Shown here one piece after another: positions 6,969-13,160 of a DNA stretch of 16,228 bases; the stretch's first letter is position 1; every line of letters starts with the position of its first letter. The stretch is from RGIG5472 sp051867615 (GTDB taxonomy: Bacteria > Bacillota > Clostridia > Oscillospirales > Oscillospiraceae): assembly GCA_051867615.1 (NCBI GenBank), contig JBJDYU010000024.1, forward strand, positions 1 to 16,228, written 5' to 3'. Position numbers and translations under genes: made by a program. The notes below the pieces were generated by a model, which saw only the letters and a list, made by a program, of their open reading frames with translations, was not told the origin of the DNA and searched no databases.

Positions 6969-8147
6969 ATGAATTACTACGAAAGAGCGCTGGCGCTGCG
7001 CGAGGAAACGGTGGAACACCGCCGCTATTTTCACACCCACGCGGAGGTGGGGCTTGACACGCCCAGGGCGCAGGCCTATGTGATGGAAAAGCTCACGGAA
7101 TACGGGCTTTCTCCCCGGGCCTGCGGGCACGGCGTGACCGCCACGCTCGGCAGCGGCGGCAAGGTGCTGCTGCTCCGGGCGGACATGGACGCGCTGCCCA
7201 TGGCGGAGGAAAGCGGCGAGCCTTTCGCCTGTCCCACGGGGACGGCGGCCCACACCTGCGGTCACGATTTCCACGCGGCCATGCTGCTGACGGCGGCAAA
7301 GCTGCTGAAGGAAAACGAGGCGGCGCTTCAGGGGACCGTGAAGTTCATGTTTCAGCCCGCGGAGGAGACCTTTGAGGGGGCGAAGGACATGATCGCCCAC
7401 GGCATACTGGAAAATCCGCCGGTGGACGCGGCGCTGGCGTACCATGTGGCGCCGGGAAAAATGCCCGTGGGCGTCTTTATGTACAACGCCAGCTCCGTCA
7501 TGATGAACTCCGTGGACGGCTTCAGGATCACCGTCCGGGGCAGGGGCGCGCACGGCGCGTATCCCCACAGCTCCATCGACCCCATCAACATCGCCGTCCA
7601 CATCTATCTGGCGCTGGAGGCGCTGATCGCCCGGGAGGCGGACCCCGGCAAGTCCTGCGTGATGACGGTGGGCCACTTCTCCGCCGGGTCCGCGGCCAAC
7701 ATCATCCCGGACAGCGCGCTTTTGGAGGGGACGATCCGCACCAACGACAAGGCCTGCCGGGAGCTGCTCGTGCGCCGGATGAAAGAGACGGCGGAAAAGA
7801 CCGCCGAGGTCTATGGCGGCAGCGCGGAGGTAGAGATGCTCTATGAGGTGCCGCCCCTCATCTGCGACAAGGCGCTGACGGAGGAGATGGCGGGCTATAT
7901 GACTGAGCTGCCAATTCCCGGCCTGACGCCCGCCCCCGGCATCTTCGCCAACGCCTCCGAAGATTTCGCCGTCATCGCGGAAAAGGTCCCCAGCGCCTTC
8001 ATGTACCTCTCTGCCGGCTTTCTGGACGAGCGCGGCGAGGCTCCCGCCCACAATCCCAAGGTCCGCTTCAACGAGGACGTCTGCCCCATCGGTTCGGCCT
8101 GCCTTGCCCACTGCGCCACGCAGTGGCTGGCACGCCACCGGGGCTGA
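6969..8147 (+). CDS. M20-family amidohydrolase (HipO/N-acyl-amino acid hydrolase type)
   Basis: The 392-residue cytoplasmic metallo-hydrolase removes an acyl group from an N-acylated amino acid or similar amide. It begins at ATG 6969 behind an AAGGGGG-type site. The metal-ligand pattern of the M20 amidohydrolase branch is complete. Cys97 and His99 are in AHTCGHDFH, Glu133 in QPAEE, His159 in AYHV, and His361 in PAHNPKVRFNED. RADMDALP (about 70-77) is the characteristic upstream block. The central region around RGRGAHGAYPHS is the usual lid or dimerisation domain. The length is normal. It stands alone between the divergent TetR operon and the convergent thiM, so context does not reveal the substrate. 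Hippurate, indole-acetyl amino acids, acetylated amino acids or peptidoglycan-derived amides are all possible. Confidence 0.9.
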   Translation: MNYYERALALREETVEHRRYFHTHAEVGLDTPRAQAYVMEKLTEYGLSPRACGHGVTATLGSGGKVLLLRADMDALPMAEESGEPFACPTGTAAHTCGHDFHAAMLLTAAKLLKENEAALQGTVKFMFQPAEETFEGAKDMIAHGILENPPVDAALAYHVAPGKMPVGVFMYNASSVMMNSVDGFRITVRGRGAHGAYPHSSIDPINIAVHIYLALEALIAREADPGKSCVMTVGHFSAGSAANIIPDSALLEGTIRTNDKACRELLVRRMKETAEKTAEVYGGSAEVEMLYEVPPLICDKALTEEMAGYMTELPIPGLTPAPGIFANASEDFAVIAEKVPSAFMYLSAGFLDERGEAPAHNPKVRFNEDVCPIGSACLAHCATQWLARHRG

Positions 8148-8152
8148 AGCGT

Positions 8153-8195
8153 GAAAAAACAACAGCGCCTGACCTTACGAGGTCAGGCGCTGTTT
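8153..8195. terminator. Convergent terminator between the M20 gene and thiM
   Basis: AACAGCGCCTGACC (8161-8174) pairs perfectly with GGTCAGGCGCTGTT (8181-8194) around TTACGA. On the minus strand it is followed by T6 (complement of 8153-8158), so it is a strong terminator for thiWM. It may also serve the M20 gene, but the plus-strand T-tract is short. Confidence 0.88.
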
Positions 8196-8220
8196 GCATC
8201 CGAAAACGATTTGAGGTTTT

Positions 8221-9027
8221 TTACAGCAGCCGCTCAAGCCTTGCCTCGGCGGCAAAGTCCGCGGCGCTGAGCGTTCCCGCCGCATCCAGCAGAGCCGCGC
8301 GGAAGCTGCCGCTTCCCCGGCCCTCCGCCGCCCGCTCCGCCCGCTGGGAGCAGACCTTCCAGAACGCGGCGGCCAGAGCCGCCGCCTCCAGCGGGTCCTC
8401 CTCCACGGCGGCGAACACGCCGCAAAGCACCGACAGCATACAGCCCGTACCGGTCACCCGGGACATTTCGGCGCTGCCGCCGGAGGCGAGCCAGGCGGAA
8501 ACGCCGTCGGTGACGATATCCTCCGGCCCGGAGAGCAGCACCGCCGCATGGTACCGGCGGGCCAGCTCCATGGCGGATGCGAGACGCTGCTCACGCGTCG
8601 CCGGGGCGGGACTGTCCACCCCCTGTTCCCGGCTGCTCCCTTCTCCCAGAGCCTGGGCCTCCCCCAGATTCACCCGCAAAATGGCGGGCGTGAACGCCGC
8701 CAGCAGCCCTTTCACCCGGCCGAGACGCCAGGCGCTGGCTCCCACGCCCACCGGGTCCAGCACCACCGGACGGCCCAGGCGCTGCATCTCCCGCCCGCAG
8801 AGCAGGCAGGCGCGGAATTTCTCCTCCGACGGCGTACCTGTGTTCAGCACGGCGGCGGCGCTGGCGGCGGCGATCTCCTCCATCTCCTCCGGGGCCTGGG
8901 CCATCATGGGGCTGGCCCCCACCGCCAGGACCAGATTGGCGCAGTCGTTGGCGGCGACGATATTGCTGATGCAGTGGATCAGGGGCCGGCGGCGGCGCAC
9001 GGCGTCCAGACGGGCAAAATCGGGCAT
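8221..9027 (-). CDS. thiM: Hydroxyethylthiazole kinase ThiM
   Basis: ThiM phosphorylates 4-methyl-5-(2-hydroxyethyl)thiazole with ATP to give the thiazole phosphate used by ThiE. It is a salvage enzyme of the ribokinase-like fold. The 268-residue protein has the expected N-terminal blocks HCISNIVAANDCANL and GASPMMA, then VLDPVGVGAS and NLGEAQAL. The C-terminal anion-hole loop VTGTGCML carries the conserved Cys196. The start is ATG 9027, with AGGAG 9 nt upstream. It lies 18 nt behind thiW, so the transporter and its kinase are co-transcribed and both fall under the minus-strand TPP riboswitch. The length is normal and no key residue is missing. Confidence 0.95.
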   Translation of the reverse strand: MPDFARLDAVRRRRPLIHCISNIVAANDCANLVLAVGASPMMAQAPEEMEEIAAASAAAVLNTGTPSEEKFRACLLCGREMQRLGRPVVLDPVGVGASAWRLGRVKGLLAAFTPAILRVNLGEAQALGEGSSREQGVDSPAPATREQRLASAMELARRYHAAVLLSGPEDIVTDGVSAWLASGGSAEMSRVTGTGCMLSVLCGVFAAVEEDPLEAAALAAAFWKVCSQRAERAAEGRGSGSFRAALLDAAGTLSAADFAAEARLERLL

Positions 9028-9045
9028 AGGCTCACGCTCCTGTCG

Positions 9046-9564
9046 TCAGCGCTCCAGCGAGGCGCGCATGGATCTGAGGGCGCCGCTCCGCTGCAGGGCA
9101 AAGACCAGCGCCCCGGCCAGAATGGAGCCGCCCACGGTGGACACGAGGAAGGGAAACACATAGGCGTAGAAGGCGATGTCGCCGGCGGACTTGCCCATGA
9201 AGGCGATGGCGATGGGATAGGAAAGCAGACCGCCGATGACGCCGGTGCCGAAGACCTCGGCCGCCAGCGTGCCGGGGAGGTTCTTACTTTTCCAGTACAC
9301 AAGGCCGCACAGCAGCGCGCCGCACATACTGCCGGGGAAAGCCAGCAGGGTGCCGAGACCCATCAGGTTCCGCAGCAGGCTGGCCACAAAGGCCACGCCC
9401 ACGCCGTACCAGGGGCCCAGCAGCACGGCACAGAGGATGTTCACCATGTGCTGCACGGGCGCGCACTTGCTGCCGAACACGGGAAAGGAAAACATACTGC
9501 CCACCACGGCCACGGCGCAGAGGATACCCGCGACGGCCAGCTTCTTCGTGGCATTTCTTTTCAT
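9046..9564 (-). CDS. thiW: ThiW, thiazole-specific ECF transporter S component
   Basis: ThiW is the substrate-binding membrane subunit (S component) predicted to bring hydroxyethylthiazole into the cell with a shared energy-coupling factor module (EcfA, EcfA', EcfT). That module is not encoded here. The 172-residue protein has about five membrane segments. The conserved block APVQHMVNILCAVLLGPWYG and the following Gly-rich GSMCGALLCG fit the family. AAGGAG sits 10 nt before ATG 9564; an in-frame TTG six bases earlier is closer to it, but ATG gives the better start. It is the first gene after the minus-strand TPP riboswitch, with thiM 18 nt behind it. Substrate assignment rests on the family and on this coupling to thiM. 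Confidence 0.92.
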   Translation of the reverse strand: MKRNATKKLAVAGILCAVAVVGSMFSFPVFGSKCAPVQHMVNILCAVLLGPWYGVGVAFVASLLRNLMGLGTLLAFPGSMCGALLCGLVYWKSKNLPGTLAAEVFGTGVIGGLLSYPIAIAFMGKSAGDIAFYAYVFPFLVSTVGGSILAGALVFALQRSGALRSMRASLER

Positions 9565-9570
9565 AAGCAA

Positions 9571-9823
9571 AAAACTCCTTCAAAATCAGAATCCGCAGGG
9601 AGAAAACGGCGTTTTGACAGCGCTTTCCCCTTGCATGGCAAGGTAACGGGCGGCACTGCGCCCGCGGAAACTTCGGTCGAGGCTCGCTGGCCTCCTCTCA
9701 CGCCGGAACACGGCTTCCCCTCGCTGTCTTTGGCCCGGACACAGGGCGCTCCCCCTCTGCCCGCTCCCGGTCTCCCGGGGCGCCGAAGCGTTTCTCCCAT
9801 GCACATCCTTTCCTGAAAGAGTC
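9571..9823 (-). other. Structured non-coding leader between the riboswitch terminator and thiW
   Basis: About 250 nt of thiW leader lies past the riboswitch terminator and has no supported gene. It contains a run of short perfect stems: AAAAC/GTTTT (9603-9607 with 9611-9615), CCTTGC/GCAAGG (9629-9634 with 9638-9643), CGGGCG/CGCCCG (9647-9652 with 9659-9664), GAGGC/GCCTC (9679-9683 with 9690-9694), GCCG/CGGC (9702-9705 with 9711-9714) and CCCGG/CCGGG (9766-9770 with 9775-9779). Frames that stay open through it give Arg/Pro/Gly-rich peptides with no ribosome site. It could be an inserted dispersed repeat or a second regulatory RNA. Confidence 0.5.
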
Positions 9824-9856
9824 AAAAAACAGCGGACGCCCCCTGTGGGCGCCCGC
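9824..9856 (-). terminator. Expression-platform terminator of the thiW TPP riboswitch
   Basis: On the minus strand the arms at 9856-9847 and 9841-9832 form a 10-bp stem with one G-U pair and a 5-nt loop. A short gap and T6 (complement of 9824-9829) follow. It starts about 17 nt after the riboswitch aptamer, the arrangement expected for TPP-induced transcription termination. Confidence 0.85.
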
Positions 9857-9872
9857 GATTGCAGCTCTCTCA

Positions 9873-9953
9873 GACGTCCCTCCGGTGGCATTACCCACAT
9901 CAGGTAAAGGGTCGAAACTCACGTTTCCTCTCAGCCCGCAGGCTCCCCTGTCT
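9873..9953 (-). promoter_or_regulatory. TPP riboswitch (thi box) controlling thiW-thiM
   Basis: The minus strand shows the conserved TPP aptamer parts in order. A GGGGAGCC 5' side comes first, then CTGAGA (9934-9929), a variable P3 hairpin with GAAAC and GTTTC arms, ACCC, and finally ACCTGAT, GGGTAATGCCA and GGAGGGA (9905-9877). The usual GCCAACGTAGGGA end is slightly changed here to GCCACCGGAGGGA. A terminator follows immediately, so high TPP should shut off thiazole uptake and phosphorylation. Confidence 0.92.
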
Positions 9954-9962
9954 TTCGGGGCC

Positions 9963-9991
9963 ATTATGACAGCCGGCGGAAATTTTGTCAA
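9963..9991 (-). promoter_or_regulatory. Sigma-A promoter for thiW-thiM
   Basis: Read on the minus strand, a perfect TTGACA (9991-9986), a 17-bp spacer and CATAAT (9968-9963) with an upstream TG (extended -10) precede the riboswitch by a few nucleotides. Its -35 box lies only 5 bp from the -35 box of the divergent thiE promoter. Confidence 0.85.
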
Positions 9992-9996
9992 GGGCC

Positions 9997-10025
9997 TTGC
10001 AAACGAAATATCCGGGGTGTAAAAT
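9997..10025 (+). promoter_or_regulatory. Sigma-A promoter for thiE-thiD-cytX
   Basis: TTGCAA (9997-10002), a 17-bp spacer and TAAAAT (10020-10025) place the transcription start just before the plus-strand TPP aptamer at about 10040. Confidence 0.8.
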
Positions 10026-10039
10026 GGAAAAATAAAAAA

Positions 10040-10122
10040 GGGGAGTCCGCTGGCGCGGGCTGAGAGGAGGCTGCAAGGCCTCGACCCAGAACCTGATTTG
10101 GATCATGCCAACGTAGGGAAAT
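10040..10122 (+). promoter_or_regulatory. TPP riboswitch (thi box) controlling thiE-thiD-cytX
   Basis: The aptamer is canonical: GGGGAGTCC at the 5' side, GGCTGAGAGG (10058-10067), a P3 hairpin AGGC/GCCT, CGACCC, then ACCTGATTTGGATCATGCCA and ACGTAGGGA (10091-10119). Every conserved block is present. The downstream hairpin with a T6 run marks it as a transcription-terminating OFF switch. Confidence 0.96.
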
Positions 10123-10136
10123 CATGAGGCGTATCG

Positions 10137-10177
10137 CCGCGGACAGACCGGCTTGGTGTATGTCCGCGGTCTTTTTT
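10137..10177 (+). terminator. Expression-platform terminator of the thiE TPP riboswitch
   Basis: CCGCGGACA (10137-10145) pairs perfectly with TGTCCGCGG (10161-10169) around a 15-nt loop, followed by TCTTTTTT. It sits between the aptamer and the thiE ribosome site, so TPP binding would stop transcription before thiE. Confidence 0.93.
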
Positions 10178-10198
10178 ATCGCATGAGGGGGGAGAACG

Positions 10199-10855
10199 AT
10201 GAAGCTCGAGGCAAAACAGATGCGGCTGTACGCCGTGACGGACCGCGCCTGGGCGGCGGATACGGACGCTCTGCTGCGGCAGATCGAGGCCGCCATCGAC
10301 GGCGGCGCGGCCATCGTCCAGCTGCGGGAAAAGCACTTAAGCGATGAGGAATTCCTGCGGGAGGCGGAGCGCTTCGTGGCCCTATGCCGCCGCCGCGGCG
10401 TTCTCAGCATCATCAACGACAGCGTGTCCATCGCGCTCAAAACCGGGGCCGACGGCGTACACGTGGGCCAGGGCGATCTCGCGGCGGAGCGGGCCCGGGC
10501 GATTTTAGGGCCGGACAAGCTCATCGGCGTCTCCGCCCACAATGTGGAGGAGGCCCTCCGGGCCCAGGCGGCGGGGGCCGATTATCTCGGCTGCGGCGCG
10601 GCCTTCGTCACCGGCACCAAGGCCGACGCGCGGCCCATCGGGCGGGACACCCTCCGGGCCATCACCCGGGCGGTGGACATCCCTGTGGTCGCCATCGGCG
10701 GCATCACAAGGGAGAACCTGCCGGAGCTTCGGGACTGCGGCCTCGACGGCGTGGCGGTGGTCTCCGCCCTGTTCGCACAGCCGGACGTGAAGGCCGCGGC
10801 GGAGGAGCTGCGGGCGCTGGCGGAGCAGATCGCCCGCCCGGCGACCGGGATGTGA
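10199..10855 (+). CDS. thiE: Thiamine-phosphate synthase ThiE
   Basis: ThiE joins hydroxymethylpyrimidine diphosphate and hydroxyethylthiazole phosphate to make thiamine monophosphate, with release of pyrophosphate. The 218-residue TIM-barrel protein shows the conserved strands in order: LYAVTDR, AIVQLREK (substrate-binding Arg/Lys), GVLSIINDS, ADGVHVGQGDL, IGVSAHN, GAAFVTGTK and VVAIGGIT. It starts at ATG 10199 behind GGGGGGAG; an in-frame Met8 is a less likely start. The usual phosphate loop GPIFPTxTK is changed here to GAAFVTGTK, a tolerated variation. It is the first gene after the plus-strand TPP riboswitch. It receives both phosphorylated precursors made by ThiM and ThiD, encoded alongside. 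Confidence 0.95.
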   Translation: MKLEAKQMRLYAVTDRAWAADTDALLRQIEAAIDGGAAIVQLREKHLSDEEFLREAERFVALCRRRGVLSIINDSVSIALKTGADGVHVGQGDLAAERARAILGPDKLIGVSAHNVEEALRAQAAGADYLGCGAAFVTGTKADARPIGRDTLRAITRAVDIPVVAIGGITRENLPELRDCGLDGVAVVSALFAQPDVKAAAEELRALAEQIARPATGM

Positions 10856-10882
10856 GCGGGAGCATTCATTTTCGTCCAAACT

Positions 10883-10950
10883 CCGCCGAAAGCCTATTTC
10901 GGCGGATGAGGAGGCGCTTTCCGGGCGGTATTTTCACCCGCGAAAGCGCC
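10883..10950 (+). repeat. Two strong hairpins between thiE and thiD
   Basis: CCGCCGAAA (10883-10891) pairs perfectly with TTTCGGCGG (10897-10905). GGCGCTTTC (10913-10921) pairs with GAAAGCGCC (10942-10950), and an inner CGGG/CCCG (10922-10925 with 10937-10940) extends the stem. Neither is followed by a T-run, so they are not obvious terminators. They may set mRNA processing or stability within the operon. The gap of 169 nt between genes is long compared with the overlapping thiD-cytX junction. Confidence 0.6.
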
Positions 10951-11024
10951 GCCAAGCGGTACATTGGGGGCACCACCTTGTATCGCTCTATAAAACCTTG
11001 CTGTGGAAAAGAAAGGAGCTTTGT

Positions 11025-11834
11025 ATGAAAACAGCATTGACCATTGCTGGAAGCGATTCCAGCGGAGGCGCCGGCATCCAGGCAGACATCAAGACCATGA
11101 CGGCCAACGGCGTGTTCGCCATGAGCGCCGTCACCTCCCTGACTGCCCAGAATACGACCGGCGTCACAGACATTCTGGACGCGACCCCGGCCTTCCTGGC
11201 CGCGGAGCTGGACGCGGTGTTCACCGACATCTTCCCCGACGCGGTGAAGATCGGCATGGTCTCCGCATCGGAGCTGATCGCCGTCATCGCGGAGAAGCTG
11301 CGCCAGTACGGCGCGCGGCACATTGTGGTGGACCCGGTCATGGTGGCCACCTCCGGGGCCAAGCTGCTGCGCCACGACGCGGTGGAGACGCTGAAGGAGA
11401 AACTGTTTCCCCTGGCGGAGGTCCTGACCCCCAACATCCCGGAGGCGGAGATCCTATCCGGCATGGCCATCCGAAGCGCCGCCGACATGGAGGCCGCCGC
11501 CCGTACCATCGGCGAGAAGTACGGCTGCGCCGTGCTCTGCAAGGGCGGACACCAGATCAATGACGCGGATGACTACCTCTTCAGCCTCGGCGAGGGCCGC
11601 TGGTTTTGCGGCAGGCGCATCGACAACCCCAACACCCACGGCACCGGCTGCACCCTTTCCAGCGCCATCGCCTCGAATCTCGCCAAGGGCTATTCGCTGG
11701 AGCAGTCTGTGGAGCGGGCCAAGTCCTATATCTCCGGGGCTTTGGGAGCCATGCTGGATCTGGGCCGCGGCTCCGGCCCCATGAACCATATGTTTGACCT
11801 GCGCAGCGCGTACTGCGGGGAGGTGCAGGAATGA
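11025..11834 (+). CDS. thiD: Hydroxymethylpyrimidine/phosphomethylpyrimidine kinase ThiD
   Basis: ThiD phosphorylates hydroxymethylpyrimidine (HMP) and then HMP phosphate to give HMP diphosphate, the pyrimidine substrate of ThiE. The 269-residue ribokinase-fold protein has the N-terminal signature IAGSDSSGGAGIQADIKT, the block VVDPVMVATSG and LTPNIPEAE. The C-terminal anion-hole motif is NTHGTGCTLSSA (from residue 203). The frame is open upstream to 10998, but AAGGAG at 11013-11018 with 6-nt spacing fixes the start at ATG 11025. Its stop overlaps the cytX start as ATGA, so kinase and pyrimidine transporter are translationally coupled. There is no fused ThiE domain, and none is needed since thiE is upstream. 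Confidence 0.95.
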   Translation: MKTALTIAGSDSSGGAGIQADIKTMTANGVFAMSAVTSLTAQNTTGVTDILDATPAFLAAELDAVFTDIFPDAVKIGMVSASELIAVIAEKLRQYGARHIVVDPVMVATSGAKLLRHDAVETLKEKLFPLAEVLTPNIPEAEILSGMAIRSAADMEAAARTIGEKYGCAVLCKGGHQINDADDYLFSLGEGRWFCGRRIDNPNTHGTGCTLSSAIASNLAKGYSLEQSVERAKSYISGALGAMLDLGRGSGPMNHMFDLRSAYCGEVQE

Positions 11835-13003
11835 AAAAGACTTCTACCCTCCAGAACGGCCTGATCTGGTTCGGCGCCGGCGTTTCCCTCGCGGAGATCC
11901 TGACCGGCACCGCCTTCGCCCCTCTCGGCATGGGCAAGGGTCTCGCCGCCATCATCATCGGACATATCATCGGCTGCGTCATGCTGTTTCTCGCGGGCCT
12001 CATCGGCGGGCGGACGGAGCGCAGCGCCATGGAGACCGCGAAAATGAGCTTCGGCCAGAAGGGCGGACTGCTTTTCGCCTTCTTAAATGTCCTGCAGCTG
12101 CTGGGCTGGACCGCCATCATGATCTATGACGGAGCCCTCGCCATCGGCGGCATCTTCGACGTGGGCCACTGGGTCTGGTGCCTGGTCATCGGCGGGCTCA
12201 TCATCCTCTGGGTCGTGGTGGGCGTGACCGACCTTGGCTGGATCAACAAGCTCGCCATGGCGGCGCTGTTCCTGCTGACGCTGGTGCTGTGTAAGGTCAT
12301 CTTCTTCGACGGCAGCGCCGTGGGCGGCGATCTGGGCGAAGCCATGTCCTTCGGCGCGGCGGTGGAGCTGGCCGTGGCCATGCCTCTGAGCTGGCTGCCC
12401 CTCATCAGCGACTACACCCGTGAGGCGGAAAAGCCTGTGCAGGCCACCCTCGTGAGCACCGTGGTCTACGGTCTCGTCTCCTGCTGGATGTACCTCATCG
12501 GCATGGGCGCCGCCATCTACACCGGCGAGTACGACATCGCCCTCATCATGGTGCGGGCCGGCCTCGGCGTGGCGGCGCTGGTGATCCTGGTCCTCTCCAC
12601 CGTCACCACCACCTTCCTGGACGCCTGGTCCGCCGGCATCTCCGCCGAATCTTTGTCCAAAAAACTCAACGGCAAGTGGACGGCGGTGGCCGTCACGGTC
12701 GTCGGCATCGCGGGGGCCATCCTGTTCCCCATGGACGATATCACCGGCTTTCTCTACCTCATCGGCTCCGTGTTCGCCCCCATGGTCGCCATCCAGATCG
12801 CGGACCACTTCCTGCTGAAGCGGGACCGCTTCGGCGTGGAGGCGGACGTGCGGAACCTCGTCATCTGGCTCGTCGGCTTCATCGCCTACCGCCTGCTCAT
12901 GGGCGTGGACATCATCGTGGGCTACACCCTGCCCGACATGGTGCTGACCATTCTCCTCTGCGTGCTGGCGGAGCGGCTCAGCCCCAGGCGCGCCAAAGCC
13001 TGA
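11831..13003 (+). CDS. cytX: CytX, hydroxymethylpyrimidine transporter (NCS1 family)
   Basis: CytX belongs to the nucleobase-cation-symporter family and is predicted to import the pyrimidine half of thiamine (HMP). The 390-residue protein is almost entirely hydrophobic, with about 11 or 12 membrane helices. It begins with the family-typical NGLIWFGAGVSLAEILTGT and contains MPLSWLPLISDYTR, the conserved mid-protein segment lined with substrate-contact residues. The start ATG overlaps the thiD stop. Position in a TPP-riboswitch operon behind thiE and thiD supports HMP over cytosine or other nucleobases as substrate. A terminator follows 24 nt downstream. Confidence 0.93.
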   Translation: MKKTSTLQNGLIWFGAGVSLAEILTGTAFAPLGMGKGLAAIIIGHIIGCVMLFLAGLIGGRTERSAMETAKMSFGQKGGLLFAFLNVLQLLGWTAIMIYDGALAIGGIFDVGHWVWCLVIGGLIILWVVVGVTDLGWINKLAMAALFLLTLVLCKVIFFDGSAVGGDLGEAMSFGAAVELAVAMPLSWLPLISDYTREAEKPVQATLVSTVVYGLVSCWMYLIGMGAAIYTGEYDIALIMVRAGLGVAALVILVLSTVTTTFLDAWSAGISAESLSKKLNGKWTAVAVTVVGIAGAILFPMDDITGFLYLIGSVFAPMVAIQIADHFLLKRDRFGVEADVRNLVIWLVGFIAYRLLMGVDIIVGYTLPDMVLTILLCVLAERLSPRRAKA

Positions 13004-13026
13004 CGATTTTAGCTGCTGCATATGCC

Positions 13027-13063
13027 GGGCGGCTCCGCTTACGCGGGGTCGCCCCGTTTTATT
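13027..13063 (+). terminator. Terminator of the thiE-thiD-cytX operon
   Basis: GGGCGGCTCCGC (13027-13038) pairs with GCGGGGTCGCCC (13043-13054), 12 bp with two G-U pairs and a 4-nt loop. CGTTTTATT follows. It lies 24 nt after the cytX stop. Confidence 0.87.
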
Positions 13064-13160
13064 GGCAATGCAGCCCTCCCTACAGGCCGTTTGGGCACCT
13101 CGGGACACATCCGCGCATATACTGTCCTACCACGCATCGACATGAGGAGGAGTATGTGTT

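Noticed and set aside
9671..9700. A second TPP aptamer in the thiW leader
   Set aside because: Only the CTGAGA-P3-ACC-like part is present. The ACCTGAT, ATGCCA and GTAGGGA blocks are missing, so it is not called as a riboswitch and is kept only as part of a finding.
8548..9816. 422-residue plus-strand frame across thiM, thiW and their leader
   Set aside because: It is antisense to two clearly identified thiamine genes and rich in His, Gly, Ala and Gln in a way typical of shadow frames. The same applies to the plus-strand frame 8123-9163.
9561..9900. Small minus-strand frames in the thiW leader (81 and 104 residues)
   Set aside because: They overlap the riboswitch terminator and a string of hairpins, have no ribosome site, and give Arg/Pro/Gly-rich peptides. 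I describe the stretch as a structured leader instead.
13084..13160. Sporulation-type promoter before the DUF2935 gene (CATATACT at 13116-13123)
   Set aside because: The -10-like element matches sigma-E only partly and no matching -35 is found at the correct spacing.
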